From Propionibacteriaceae bacterium UBA5174 (GTDB lineage: Bacteria; Actinomycetota; Actinomycetes; Propionibacteriales; Propionibacteriaceae), in the NCBI GenBank assembly GCA_002413345.1, contig DHWU01000022.1, positions 50,373 to 65,560 of the forward strand: a stretch of 15,188 nucleotides of DNA, read 5' to 3'. Under the pieces are notes generated by a model, which was not told where the DNA came from, ran no database searches, and worked only from the letters and a program-made list of their open reading frames with translations. Within the stretch, counting starts at the first letter, position 1. Every line of letters starts with the position of its first letter. The position numbers and the translations under genes are program-made. Positions 8,501 to 13,868 of the stretch are shown here, piece by piece.

Positions 8501-9217
8501 GCCACGGTCAAGGTTTCGCCGGACGGAAAGCTCATCGCCGCGGTCGAGGACGAAGGGAAGAAGGTCGCCCTGCTCAAAGCGGACGGTGCCGGCGGGGCAG
8601 TCTTGGCCGGAATCATTGTCAGCGCCACCCCAATTTCGGTGGCCTTCAATGCCGACTCAACTGCCCTAGCCGTCGGGCTTACTGATCGAGTGGAGCTCTG
8701 GTCGGTGGTCGATCCGTCCAACCCGACTCTGGTGAGCACGATCGCCCAGTCGGGGACCGACGGCACCAAATTGGCCACATCGCGAACCAGCCCGCTGCTA
8801 GCGATCGGCGACGGGGCCGGAGTGGTCGCATTGTGGAATATTTCCGACCCAACCAAACCAAACCAGGTGCGAGCATTCACCGATGCGGCGGCCGAAATCT
8901 ACTCAGTTGATTTCAGTCCAGACGGCAATCAGCTGGTGGCCACCTCCGGGGACGACCTGGTGTGGGGGTGGGATCTGGCCAGCAGCTCAGATCAGGCCAT
9001 CTTCGTATTGGATGGAGGCTTCGCTCGGCCCTGGGACGCGCGCTTCATCAATAATGGTGAGCAGCTGGCAGTGTCTGGCAACACCGGCGAAATCAGGGTG
9101 TGGACTGCTAAGCCGCAAGCTGCGAAGGCCCAGTTGTGTGCAAATCGCGGTGCTGCGCTGACCGCTGAAGAGTGGCAGCGTTATCTGCCTGGAGTTAGCC
9201 AGATGGATCCTTGCTGA
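5507..9217 (+). CDS. HTH - nSTAND1 NTPase - TM - double WD40 propeller receptor
   Basis: This 1236-aa multidomain protein starts with an XRE-like helix-turn-helix (residues about 8-62, LSIREVAKIAGVPPATAQGWL). An nSTAND1-type P-loop NTPase follows, opened by SPYLGLRPF (90-98), with Walker A GPSGSGKSS (136-144) and Walker B LVVFDQFED (183-191). A helical region runs to about 490 and includes SHDALVAHWSRLRDWV (398-413). A single TM helix (about 499-519) is preceded by RLRRRGR, which predicts the N-terminus inside. After a helical stalk, about 14 WD40-like blades run from 585 to 1205 (blade ends such as VTLW, VTVW, LRVW, VELW, IRVW), consistent with two seven-bladed propellers. The C-terminal tail LC...LTAEEWQRYLPG...DPC recurs in actinobacterial WD40/STAND proteins. 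STAND NTPases are ligand-triggered switches. Here the propellers would sense outside the cell and the HTH would act on DNA. ATG is chosen by the TATTGT -10 element six bases upstream. Ligand and target are unknown. Confidence 0.88.
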   Translation: MPRSNRLEFADQLNAARLSRKLSIREVAKIAGVPPATAQGWLNGRHFPVAALRPHYLKIVDELGLRNQIPADLWGDSWDSIQPSLRELRSPYLGLRPFGVADEALFHGRSAESARLAQAVLALRESFGHGVVVLVGPSGSGKSSLLAAGLVARECAAGVLAGWRGQIVAHGCETTPATGGQDLVVFDQFEDVLLEPTERRGEILKLVETLATDRIVVIGLRSDAFGLAALEPTLTECLSRPILLAPLSRAEIREVIVGPAGLSEVTVDEELVRALELDLASGPSDAAVETDVLPLLSNALLVTWAAGSGKRMSLADYQAAGGVSSAVESLAEDVYFSLTPDQQQAAESLFLRLVRISGENVVREPLPLDSVGDLAHPAMEAFVAARMLTLSDGKVQISHDALVAHWSRLRDWVEQSREDLEVLASVRRASQVWVDSEREDGALIPIGRLAYFASWLADSTSQRLLSSTEREFLAASEAHFASVLSAEQQTSSRLRRRGRIALSLAATATALAVIAGTFYAQAQTSRAEAQSRQIATSSRSIRSKDRNLSTQMAAVSVALAPTQEAVSAAVDATSIDAPLRWSGEPSGVMTASSETGFVARAGGTGRVTLWRDDALTTTPGTDFEVDSSKSALWAIALKKVGSRTLMAVGGKSVRALWDVTDQPRQLADLRGDDGTTYGAAFTADGTQLLFGTQFGEVTVWDLNNPEAPRQQTSLKLDVVTNQSGTSAVPPVSALAIGPTGVVYVGGEAGWISRWQLRGDQPIRLANLSTTYIPTGGTAPASVRALAIAVSPDGTRLAAGQAGRAMLTWTLGSVDSAPTVVRGFASYVNAVSYSPDSSQLIVGSSDQNVTIYAANTGSELRRLPNSAIITGVGLSLGRPVAVGTDGTLRVWPTQSPMLRPAGGTASYNLATDGSSNGWLAVGNSYTPTGLWRLSGGTRVKLPDPQVSLPAGDAQYGAVAVAPDGSYLVGGSGQGRVICWPLGETGAGQATMVETGLEYIATVKVSPDGKLIAAVEDEGKKVALLKADGAGGAVLAGIIVSATPISVAFNADSTALAVGLTDRVELWSVVDPSNPTLVSTIAQSGTDGTKLATSRTSPLLAIGDGAGVVALWNISDPTKPNQVRAFTDAAAEIYSVDFSPDGNQLVATSGDDLVWGWDLASSSDQAIFVLDGGFARPWDARFINNGEQLAVSGNTGEIRVWTAKPQAAKAQLCANRGAALTAEEWQRYLPGVSQMDPC

Positions 9218-9225
9218 GCTGGTGT

Positions 9226-9246
9226 GGGTCTGGGTCTGGGGCTGGG
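9226..9246 (+). other. Four-tract G-quadruplex motif after the STAND gene
   Basis: GGG-TCT-GGG-TCT-GGGG-CT-GGG begins 9 bases after the stop codon. Its loops of two to three bases make it a canonical intramolecular G-quadruplex motif on the coding strand, and so in the mRNA. It is bracketed by GGTG (9221-9224) and CACC (9247-9250), which could also close a hairpin. It may act in 3'-end formation; that role is inference. Confidence 0.5.
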
Positions 9247-9339
9247 CACCATCCGTTAGGTATTCGGTGAAATCCGGTGATGCAAATGCTGGGGCGAGAT
9301 GCGACTATATGGGCACTTGAAATGCAACATAGGGAAGTT

Positions 9340-9388
9340 GCTTGCGGATTCGCTGATCAAAGTCCGGCGAACTGAAGTCCGCAGAAGC
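9340..9388 (+). promoter_or_regulatory. Imperfect hairpin in the leader of the Pro-rich membrane protein
   Basis: GCTTGCGGATTC (9340-9351) can pair imperfectly with GAAGTCCGCAGAAGC (9374-9388), ending six bases before the ribosome binding site AAGGGGG (9394-9400). AAGTCCG is also present twice (9360-9366 and 9375-9381), 15 bp apart, so two alternative pairings with GCGGATT are possible. No known riboswitch is recognised. Confidence 0.35.
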
Positions 9389-9404
9389 TACTGAAGGGGG
9401 AATC

Positions 9405-10142
9405 ATGACTGATCCGATCAGCGAACGACTGAGGTCGCTTGACGCAGATCTTGCTAGTGGCCGCATAGACCAGTCCACCTATGGCCGTTTGCGTGCGGAG
9501 ACTCTCGGTGGAATGCCGCCTGCGGCACCTCCAATGAATTCAGTGCCTGGACCACAGCAGCCGCCGGTTCCGTCCGCACCCGGTGGTGGTTGGGTGCCTC
9601 CGCCAGTGGCTGGACAGTCCCAGTTTGGAGCGCAGCCTGGAATGCCGCCGCAGCCACCACAGGCACCAATTGGCGCACCTGGCGCCCAGTCAATGCCTCC
9701 GAATTACGGTTTTCCTGGGGTTCAGGCGGGTGCACCAGGTGCGCCGATGGGGCCACCACCAGGTTTCCCGCCGGCAGCTCCCAAGGCAGGAGTCAACGGC
9801 AAGCTGATCGCCATCATTGCTGGTGCAGTAGCGCTTTTGTTGGTTGTGGTCGTCGTCGTGGTGATCCAGCTGAACCGGCACAGTGATGTCTTGGAGAAGG
9901 CCGCTCAGACCTGCAATTTGACTTCCAGCCTGTCTGACAATGGTCGCAAACTCGCAATCAAGATTGACTACCTCGACGCCCAAGGCTATGTCGACGCGGG
10001 CTGCGTGTTGAAGGAGCTGGACGCGCCGAGTTCGGTGCTCACCAAGACTGGGTTTGATGACCCGGGAACCACGTGGAATGGCATTACTGCGAAGTGGGAC
10101 CACGATTCCAACTACAACTTCACGCTGACCCTCACGGTCTGA
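9405..10142 (+). CDS. Pro-rich single-TM protein with short SHOCT-like N-terminus
   Basis: The first 32 residues of this 245-aa protein (ERLRSLDADLASGRIDQSTY) look like a SHOCT-type short helical motif (L..L...G.I....Y). A Pro/Gly/Gln-rich cytoplasmic stretch follows (about 36-127, with repeated APGAP and PP steps). One very hydrophobic TM helix (about 133-156, with a run of seven Val) leads to an outer domain of about 88 aa. Cys170 and Cys200 in the outer domain could form a disulfide. ATG at 9405 has a strong ribosome binding site (AAGGGGG, 9394-9400), unlike most starts in this window. Such Pro-rich tails often bind partner proteins, but no function can be assigned. It lies 187 bp behind the STAND receptor gene and is convergent with the ATPase gene 17 bp away. 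Confidence 0.75.
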   Translation: MTDPISERLRSLDADLASGRIDQSTYGRLRAETLGGMPPAAPPMNSVPGPQQPPVPSAPGGGWVPPPVAGQSQFGAQPGMPPQPPQAPIGAPGAQSMPPNYGFPGVQAGAPGAPMGPPPGFPPAAPKAGVNGKLIAIIAGAVALLLVVVVVVVIQLNRHSDVLEKAAQTCNLTSSLSDNGRKLAIKIDYLDAQGYVDAGCVLKELDAPSSVLTKTGFDDPGTTWNGITAKWDHDSNYNFTLTLTV

Positions 10143-10159
10143 GGCCGCGCGCTGTGTGA

Positions 10160-11497
10160 TCAGTCCTGCGGCATGGTGGTCCAAGTGGCGGGTTTCACTA
10201 CTCGAGTGCGACCCCCAATTGGGAAAGATCCCACCTGCCACAGGCTGTCGATCGGCATCACGTGCAGGCGGTCGGCAAAGCCGTACGACCTCGAGCCGGT
10301 GGTGAGCACCACGCCAGCCCGGAAGCGTGAGCCGAGCGCGTCGCGAAGTTGAGCCAATCCGCTGAAATCCGGTGCAGTGGCACGCTCGTTGGCGCGCACG
10401 TTGAAAGCAACCACGTCGCCGTCGTCGAACTCAACCACCAGGTTGACCTCGGCGTCGTCGCTGGTACGCCAGTGCCCCAGGGCCACCGGCTCGTCGAGCC
10501 AGGATGCCTGTTTGCGAACCTCGCCCACCACAAGGGTTTCCAGCAGCCGTCCAAACTCAGTGATCACGGCCGGCTCGAATCCGACAAGCTTGCTGGCTGT
10601 GAGTCGCAATAGGCGTGCGGCCAATCCTGAGTCGACCAGATGCACCTTCGCCCGCGCGCTCACCCGTGAGCGCAATTCAGTGCCCCAAGCGGGTAGCCGG
10701 GCCACCAGGAATAGGTCCTCGAGCAGCTTCAGATACGCCTCGGCGGTCTTGCGGTCCAGCCCCACGGCATCGGCGGCCTTGGTGACGTTCACCAACTGCC
10801 CGGCCTGGGCGGAGAGGTAACTCAACAGATCAGACAATGCCTGGCGCTGGCGCACCTGGCTCAACTCGATGGCGTCGCGATCCACTGACTGGCGGACGTA
10901 GTCGTCGAACCAGCGCGCCCTCGCGGCATCTGAGCGTCCCCGGGCCAGCGGCAGGCCGCCAGCGCACACCCGCTCGGCGTATTCCTCTCGAGTTGCCTCC
11001 GATGGCTGTGCCTGCGTCACAGTCTGCTCAGGGTCATCGCGCAATGCCTCCAAGAAGCCTTCTCGTAGGCCCATCTGTTCGCCCTGGGACAGCGGCCAGA
11101 TCGTCAAAGAATGCAGGCGTCCAGTGAGTGCTTGGGCAGTGCGCGGCAGCGCGTCCTGCCGGGTCGAGCCAGTAATCACGGCCAATCCGGGACGGGTGCC
11201 GTCGCGATTGAGCCGAGCCTTGATCGCATCCAGGATCTCGGGCACTCGCTGATACTCATCAATGCACAGTGGGGTGGCTCCGGCAGTGACGAGCCGCGGG
11301 TTGCCAGTGAGCGCCTCTCGGGTCTCCACATCGTCTAGATCGATCACCCCAACCTGGCGAGAATCCGCCAATTTCCACAACACCGTGGACTTTCCAACCG
11401 AGCGTGGCCCATGAAGTGCAATCACTGGCTCTTCGCCAACCAAGCGAGCCAATAACTCACTCACGCGCCGCTCAACTAGTCCGTATTCGCCTGCCAT
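10160..11497 (-). CDS. AAA-family ATPase with DUF4143-type C-terminal domain
   Basis: The protein (445 aa from the chosen start) has an AAA_14-type P-loop domain: Walker A GPRSVGKST (30-38), Walker B with Asp80-Glu81 (TPLCIDEYQ) and a sensor-like VITGSTR. It then has a winged-helix-like linker (ALSDLLSYLSAQAGQLVN...) and a DUF4143 domain (KVHLVDSGLAARLL, FGRLLETLVVGEVRKQ). The family is very common in bacteria and archaea with no settled function. DUF4143 has a restriction-endonuclease-like fold, normally with EVDxVxE and an EVK-like strand. Here the corresponding stretches read AEVNLVVE and FNVRAN, so nuclease activity is unlikely. The reading frame extends to 11686, but the upstream 63 codons are low-quality. 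ATG at 11495-11497 is the family start, with TAGTTT (-10) seven bases upstream, suggesting a leaderless mRNA. Confidence 0.88.
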   Translation of the reverse strand: MAGEYGLVERRVSELLARLVGEEPVIALHGPRSVGKSTVLWKLADSRQVGVIDLDDVETREALTGNPRLVTAGATPLCIDEYQRVPEILDAIKARLNRDGTRPGLAVITGSTRQDALPRTAQALTGRLHSLTIWPLSQGEQMGLREGFLEALRDDPEQTVTQAQPSEATREEYAERVCAGGLPLARGRSDAARARWFDDYVRQSVDRDAIELSQVRQRQALSDLLSYLSAQAGQLVNVTKAADAVGLDRKTAEAYLKLLEDLFLVARLPAWGTELRSRVSARAKVHLVDSGLAARLLRLTASKLVGFEPAVITEFGRLLETLVVGEVRKQASWLDEPVALGHWRTSDDAEVNLVVEFDDGDVVAFNVRANERATAPDFSGLAQLRDALGSRFRAGVVLTTGSRSYGFADRLHVMPIDSLWQVGSFPIGGRTRVVKPATWTTMPQD

Positions 11498-11504
11498 GCC
11501 CGCC

Positions 11505-11510
11505 AAACTA
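11505..11510 (-). promoter_or_regulatory. -10 element of the DUF4143 ATPase gene
   Basis: On the minus strand this reads TAGTTT, a match to TANNNT ending seven bases before the ATG at 11497. That spacing predicts a leaderless transcript. It supports the internal ATG over the longer reading frame. No good -35 is visible at the expected distance; the 23-bp repeat array begins about 20 bp further upstream. Confidence 0.5.
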
Positions 11511-11531
11511 GCAGGACTAGGCATTCCAAGT

Positions 11532-11592
11532 CCCCGAACGTGAGCGTGTCTGTTCCCCGAACATGAACGAAGGTAATGCCCGAATGTGAACC
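11532..11592. repeat. Three degenerate 15-mer direct repeats with exact 23-bp period
   Basis: CCCCGAACGTGAGCG (11532-11546), CCCCGAACATGAACG (11555-11569) and GCCCGAATGTGAACC (11578-11592) begin exactly 23 bp apart. The 8-bp spacers are unrelated to one another. A second pair with the same period lies at 11689 and 11712. Multiple short repeats of this kind occur at the ends of IS21-family elements, and also as iterons or operator arrays. No transposase gene is left nearby, so a remnant element end is my first guess. Confidence 0.6.
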
Positions 11593-11688
11593 CGAGTGCT
11601 GGCTGCGGCTGACGGCTTCCCCTGATTCCGGATCGCCACGATCCTGGCAACGCCGGGCAAAGACGACTTCGCGTGGCAGGCTTCAATT

Positions 11689-11726
11689 AGCCAAACGTGA
11701 GCGAGACTAATACCCATACTTGAAGG
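11689..11726. repeat. Second pair of the 23-bp-period repeat, more diverged
   Basis: AGCCAAACGTGAGCG (11689-11703) matches the first-array unit at 11 of 15 positions, including an identical AACGTGAGCG core. Exactly 23 bp later ACCCATACTTGAAGG (11712-11726) matches at about 10 of 15. It has the same orientation as the first array but is out of phase with it (111 bp from the third unit), which suggests two ends or two insertions. The DNA between the two groups (11593-11688) holds only a small hairpin, GGATCG-CCA-CGATCC (11630-11644). Confidence 0.45.
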
Positions 11727-11778
11727 GCAGTGGGGTGGTCCTGTCGCTGCGGGCTAGTTCAGCGCCCGTGCCAAGCTA

Positions 11779-11819
11779 CACAGTCAGGGGGCAGACGGGC
11801 CTACTGCACCCTGACTGTG
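11779..11819 (-). terminator. Long perfect inverted repeat behind the SDR gene (possible terminator)
   Basis: CACAGTCAGGG (11779-11789) and CCCTGACTGTG (11809-11819) are perfect 11-bp inverted arms around a 19-base loop, 11 bp beyond the SDR stop codon. There is no T-tract after it on the minus strand, so termination would be of the hairpin-only type. It is entangled with a tandem duplication, and may instead be a product of that rearrangement. Confidence 0.45.
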
Positions 11820-11840
11820 GGCAAACGGGCCTACTGCACC
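11791..11840. repeat. 30-bp-period tandem duplication of the SDR 3' end
   Basis: GCAGACGGGCCTACTGCACC (11791-11810) and GCAAACGGGCCTACTGCACC (11821-11840) differ at one base. The second copy contains the last two codons and the stop codon of the SDR gene, so the first copy is a duplicate of the gene's tail lying outside the gene. Confidence 0.7.
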
Positions 11841-12859
11841 GACCAGCCGCCATCGGAAGGCAAGATCACCCCAGTGAGGTTGGTGGCATCGTCACTGAGC
11901 AGAAAGGTGATCGATGCCGCCAGCTGATCCGACATTGCCACTGGCGGGATATTCGCCAACAGCGTGCCGATCCGCTCTTGTCCGAGCGGGGAGTCGAAAT
12001 GGGCCTCAATGTTGGTAGCCACCGGTCCTGGAGCCACCGCGTTTACCCGAATGCCCAGGCGGGCATAGGTAAAGGCTGCGCTGCGGGTGATGCCAATCAC
12101 CGCATGTTTGGACGCGGTATAGGCCAGGCCAGCAGCCGAACCGCGCAGGCCCGCTTCGGAGGTGATGTTGACGATCGAACCGCGCTTGGCAGCGACCATT
12201 TTGGTCAGCACTGCCCGGCTCAACCGGAACAGTCCGTCCACGTTCACCGCAAATACCCGCTCCCAAACCGTGTCGGAAACCTCGTGTAGCGGGGTCATGT
12301 TGTCCATGATTCCGGCGACGTTGGCGAGGCCGTCGATCTGATCCCCAGCTGCAGCGACGATCTGATCAATCGCTTCAGGCTTGGTGATGTCACCGGTGAC
12401 GATCTCCACCTGGGCTTCGGGCACAGACGCCTTGAAATCGGACAGGCGCTCAGCGGAAATGTCGACCGCGATCACCCGTCCACCTTCGCGGGCCACCCGG
12501 GACGCAGTCGCCCGTCCGATGCCTGAACCGGCGCCGGTGACAATCACCGTCTTGCCGGCGAACCGTCCAGGCGTGATCTTCTCGGCCCAAACCTCGGAGT
12601 CGGCTTCGGCATCCTCGGCGACCTCCGGCATCACCCCGCCGTTGGCGCGAAGCACGAGGTCGTTTACTACTTCCTGGGGAACCTTGCCCTGGCTGAGGGC
12701 GACCAACTGCTGAAGCGGAAAGGTACTGATCGGTGCAAGCGAACTGGCATCTTGACCGCCCTTGGCCAGGAATTCGCGAAGCAACTGACCACCTACCGGG
12801 TGATCGAGCCAGGTTTCAATTGTGGATTTGCCGGTCAACGGCGCTGTTTGATCAGTCAT
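11831..12859 (-). CDS. Classical short-chain dehydrogenase/reductase with extra N-terminal domain
   Basis: The protein is 342 aa from the chosen start. Residues about 100-342 form a classical NAD(P)-binding SDR: cofactor loop TGAGSGIG (109-116), VDIS after strand 2 (Asp133 suggests NAD preference), GDI (156-158), NVAG (180-183) in place of NNAG, and tetrad Asn206, Ser234, Tyr247 and Lys251 (YTASK). Its substrate is unknown. The first 95 residues are unusual: a helical module (TIETWLDHPVGGQLLREFLA, then FPLQQLVALSQGKV) and an acidic linker (EVAEDAEADSE). I recall similar modules at the ends of some GH3 beta-glucosidases; this is from memory and unproven. ATG at 12857-12859 is preferred over a GTG 12 codons upstream, because MTDQT begins the ordered helical module. 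Classical SDRs are about 250 aa, so the extension accounts for the extra length. Confidence 0.85.
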   Translation of the reverse strand: MTDQTAPLTGKSTIETWLDHPVGGQLLREFLAKGGQDASSLAPISTFPLQQLVALSQGKVPQEVVNDLVLRANGGVMPEVAEDAEADSEVWAEKITPGRFAGKTVIVTGAGSGIGRATASRVAREGGRVIAVDISAERLSDFKASVPEAQVEIVTGDITKPEAIDQIVAAAGDQIDGLANVAGIMDNMTPLHEVSDTVWERVFAVNVDGLFRLSRAVLTKMVAAKRGSIVNITSEAGLRGSAAGLAYTASKHAVIGITRSAAFTYARLGIRVNAVAPGPVATNIEAHFDSPLGQERIGTLLANIPPVAMSDQLAASITFLLSDDATNLTGVILPSDGGWSVQ

Positions 12860-12986
12860 GTTGAAAACGATTGCGCCAGTGCAGGCTGGGGTCAATGGCC
12901 GATCAGTATTTCGGTTCTGCCCCTTGGCGGTGGAACGAAGCTTGCCAGCGGTCAGTTGTGGACCGCCGATGGCCGCAGCCAGATGC

Positions 12987-13027
12987 GAAAACGCCCCACC
13001 CTTGGCACTGGGGCCTGAGGTGGGGCG
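12987..13027 (-). terminator. Intrinsic terminator of tRNA-Arg
   Basis: On the minus strand CGCCCCACC (13027-13019) pairs perfectly with GGTGGGGCG (13000-12992) across an 18-base loop. The stem is followed by TTTT (12991-12988). It lies 11 bp past the mature tRNA 3' end and also separates the tRNA from the SDR gene. Confidence 0.8.
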
Positions 13028-13038
13028 GTCTTGCTATG

Positions 13039-13111
13039 CGCGCTCGGAGGGATTCGAACCCCCAACCTTCTGATCCGTAGTCAGATGCTCTATCCGTTGA
13101 GCCACGAGCGC
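13039..13111 (-). tRNA. tRNA-Arg (anticodon ACG)
   Basis: Read on the minus strand, a 73-nt cloverleaf is complete. The acceptor stem GCGCTCG/CGAGCGC is perfect and the D arm is GCTC...GAGC. The anticodon stem TCTGA/TCAGA carries the loop CTACGGA, so the anticodon is ACG, decoding CGN arginine codons after conversion of A34 to inosine. The T arm GGGGGTTCGAATCCCTC has the GTTCGAATC signature. The discriminator base is G and the CCA tail is not encoded. The gene has its own promoter and terminator. Confidence 0.97.
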
Positions 13112-13126
13112 TTGAAAGCGTCTTCC

Positions 13127-13157
13127 ACCTTACTTCACTAGATCCTGCACCGTCCAA
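13127..13157 (-). promoter_or_regulatory. Promoter of tRNA-Arg
   Basis: On the minus strand TTGGAC (13157-13152) lies 19 bp from TAAGGT (13132-13127), a TANNNT -10 element. Transcription would start near 13120, some 9 bases before the mature tRNA 5' end. The 19-bp spacing is slightly long. Confidence 0.5.
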
Positions 13158-13193
13158 CCGGGCCGTTGATCTGCCCAGTCATTAGGGGCACGC

Positions 13194-13823
13194 TCAGGTC
13201 CGTCGATAGCGGGGCAGTGGTCCGTAGGATACCGCTTGGAAGCGTTCGGTGAGCACAGCCTCGGGATGGCGATGATGCTCCCAAGCGAAAAAGAACGCTG
13301 AACTGGATTGTGCTCGCAACAGTGCGGCTCCGATGATCGCCAACGGAATCGCGGTCCACCCAATCGGATTGAGCAGCAGCATCAGTAGCCCCGCCACGGC
13401 GCTGATGATTCCCGAGGTCTGGGTCCAGCGGTAACCGATCCACGTGTAGTAGGCAGTGATCGAGTTCAACACGCCCACCACTAGCGCCGCTACAGTCACT
13501 GCAACCACCAGCAGGACCTCGGTGCCCACTTCAGGGTCACTGAACCTGCTCAACAGCCACGCGGCGCCAGCAAAATCGTCCACCGCTGTCCAATAGGTCC
13601 ACAACAACGATCCCGCGCTTGCGATGACGGCCAGCAAATGGGCCAATGCGCTCAGCCGCACCGTCCAACCCCGTTGCGGTTCGCCGGTGCGCGGATTCAT
13701 CGGGACGCCGATGGCAGGTTCAACCCCCGGCGTCGGGGCGCCGATAGCGGGTTCAGCGGCAGTTTCGGCGAGCAACGCCGGGCTGGCGGTCTGGATTGAG
13801 CCGTCGATGGCCTCGTCAGTCAT
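13194..13823 (-). CDS. Four-TM integral membrane protein of unknown function
   Basis: This 209-aa protein has a soluble N-terminal tail of about 50 residues containing the repeated element EPAIGAP/EPAIGVP (24-30 and 35-41). Four predicted membrane helices follow at about 57-78, 102-126, 136-153 and 155-170, and then a short basic, aromatic C-terminal tail (FFFAWEHHRHPEAV...PLPRYRRT) that should be cytoplasmic. No family is recognised and no enzyme motif is visible. ATG at 13821-13823 is clear as a start, but no strong Shine-Dalgarno precedes it. It lies 45 bp downstream of the TetR-family gene on the same strand and is probably in its operon, so it may be the regulator's local target. Confidence 0.78.
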   Translation of the reverse strand: MTDEAIDGSIQTASPALLAETAAEPAIGAPTPGVEPAIGVPMNPRTGEPQRGWTVRLSALAHLLAVIASAGSLLWTYWTAVDDFAGAAWLLSRFSDPEVGTEVLLVVAVTVAALVVGVLNSITAYYTWIGYRWTQTSGIISAVAGLLMLLLNPIGWTAIPLAIIGAALLRAQSSSAFFFAWEHHRHPEAVLTERFQAVSYGPLPRYRRT

Positions 13824-13868
13824 TCACGCCCCAACCCTTGTCACCGTCTGTTTGTTTTCCAGCATAGG

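Noticed and set aside
11498..11686. N-terminal 63-codon extension of the ATPase
   Set aside because: It passes through the 23-bp repeat array, lacks family similarity and lies upstream of a good -10 element next to the family-typical ATG at 11497.
11517..11717. 66-codon minus-strand reading frame over the repeat array
   Set aside because: It is made almost entirely of repeat units and spacer. No start signal and no domain. More likely non-coding scar DNA.
11532..11726. Possible CRISPR array
   Set aside because: Repeats are only 15 bp and degenerate, spacers are 8 bp, and there are no cas genes.
11720..12289. 189-codon plus-strand reading frame
   Set aside because: It runs antisense through the 3' half of the clearly coding SDR gene and through the repeats, with low-complexity, shuffled-looking composition. 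A shadow of the SDR frame.
13039..13111. tRNA-Arg as integration site of a genomic island covering the ATPase and SDR genes
   Set aside because: No integrase gene and no second copy of the tRNA 3' end found in the window. The tRNA also has an intact terminator directly behind it.
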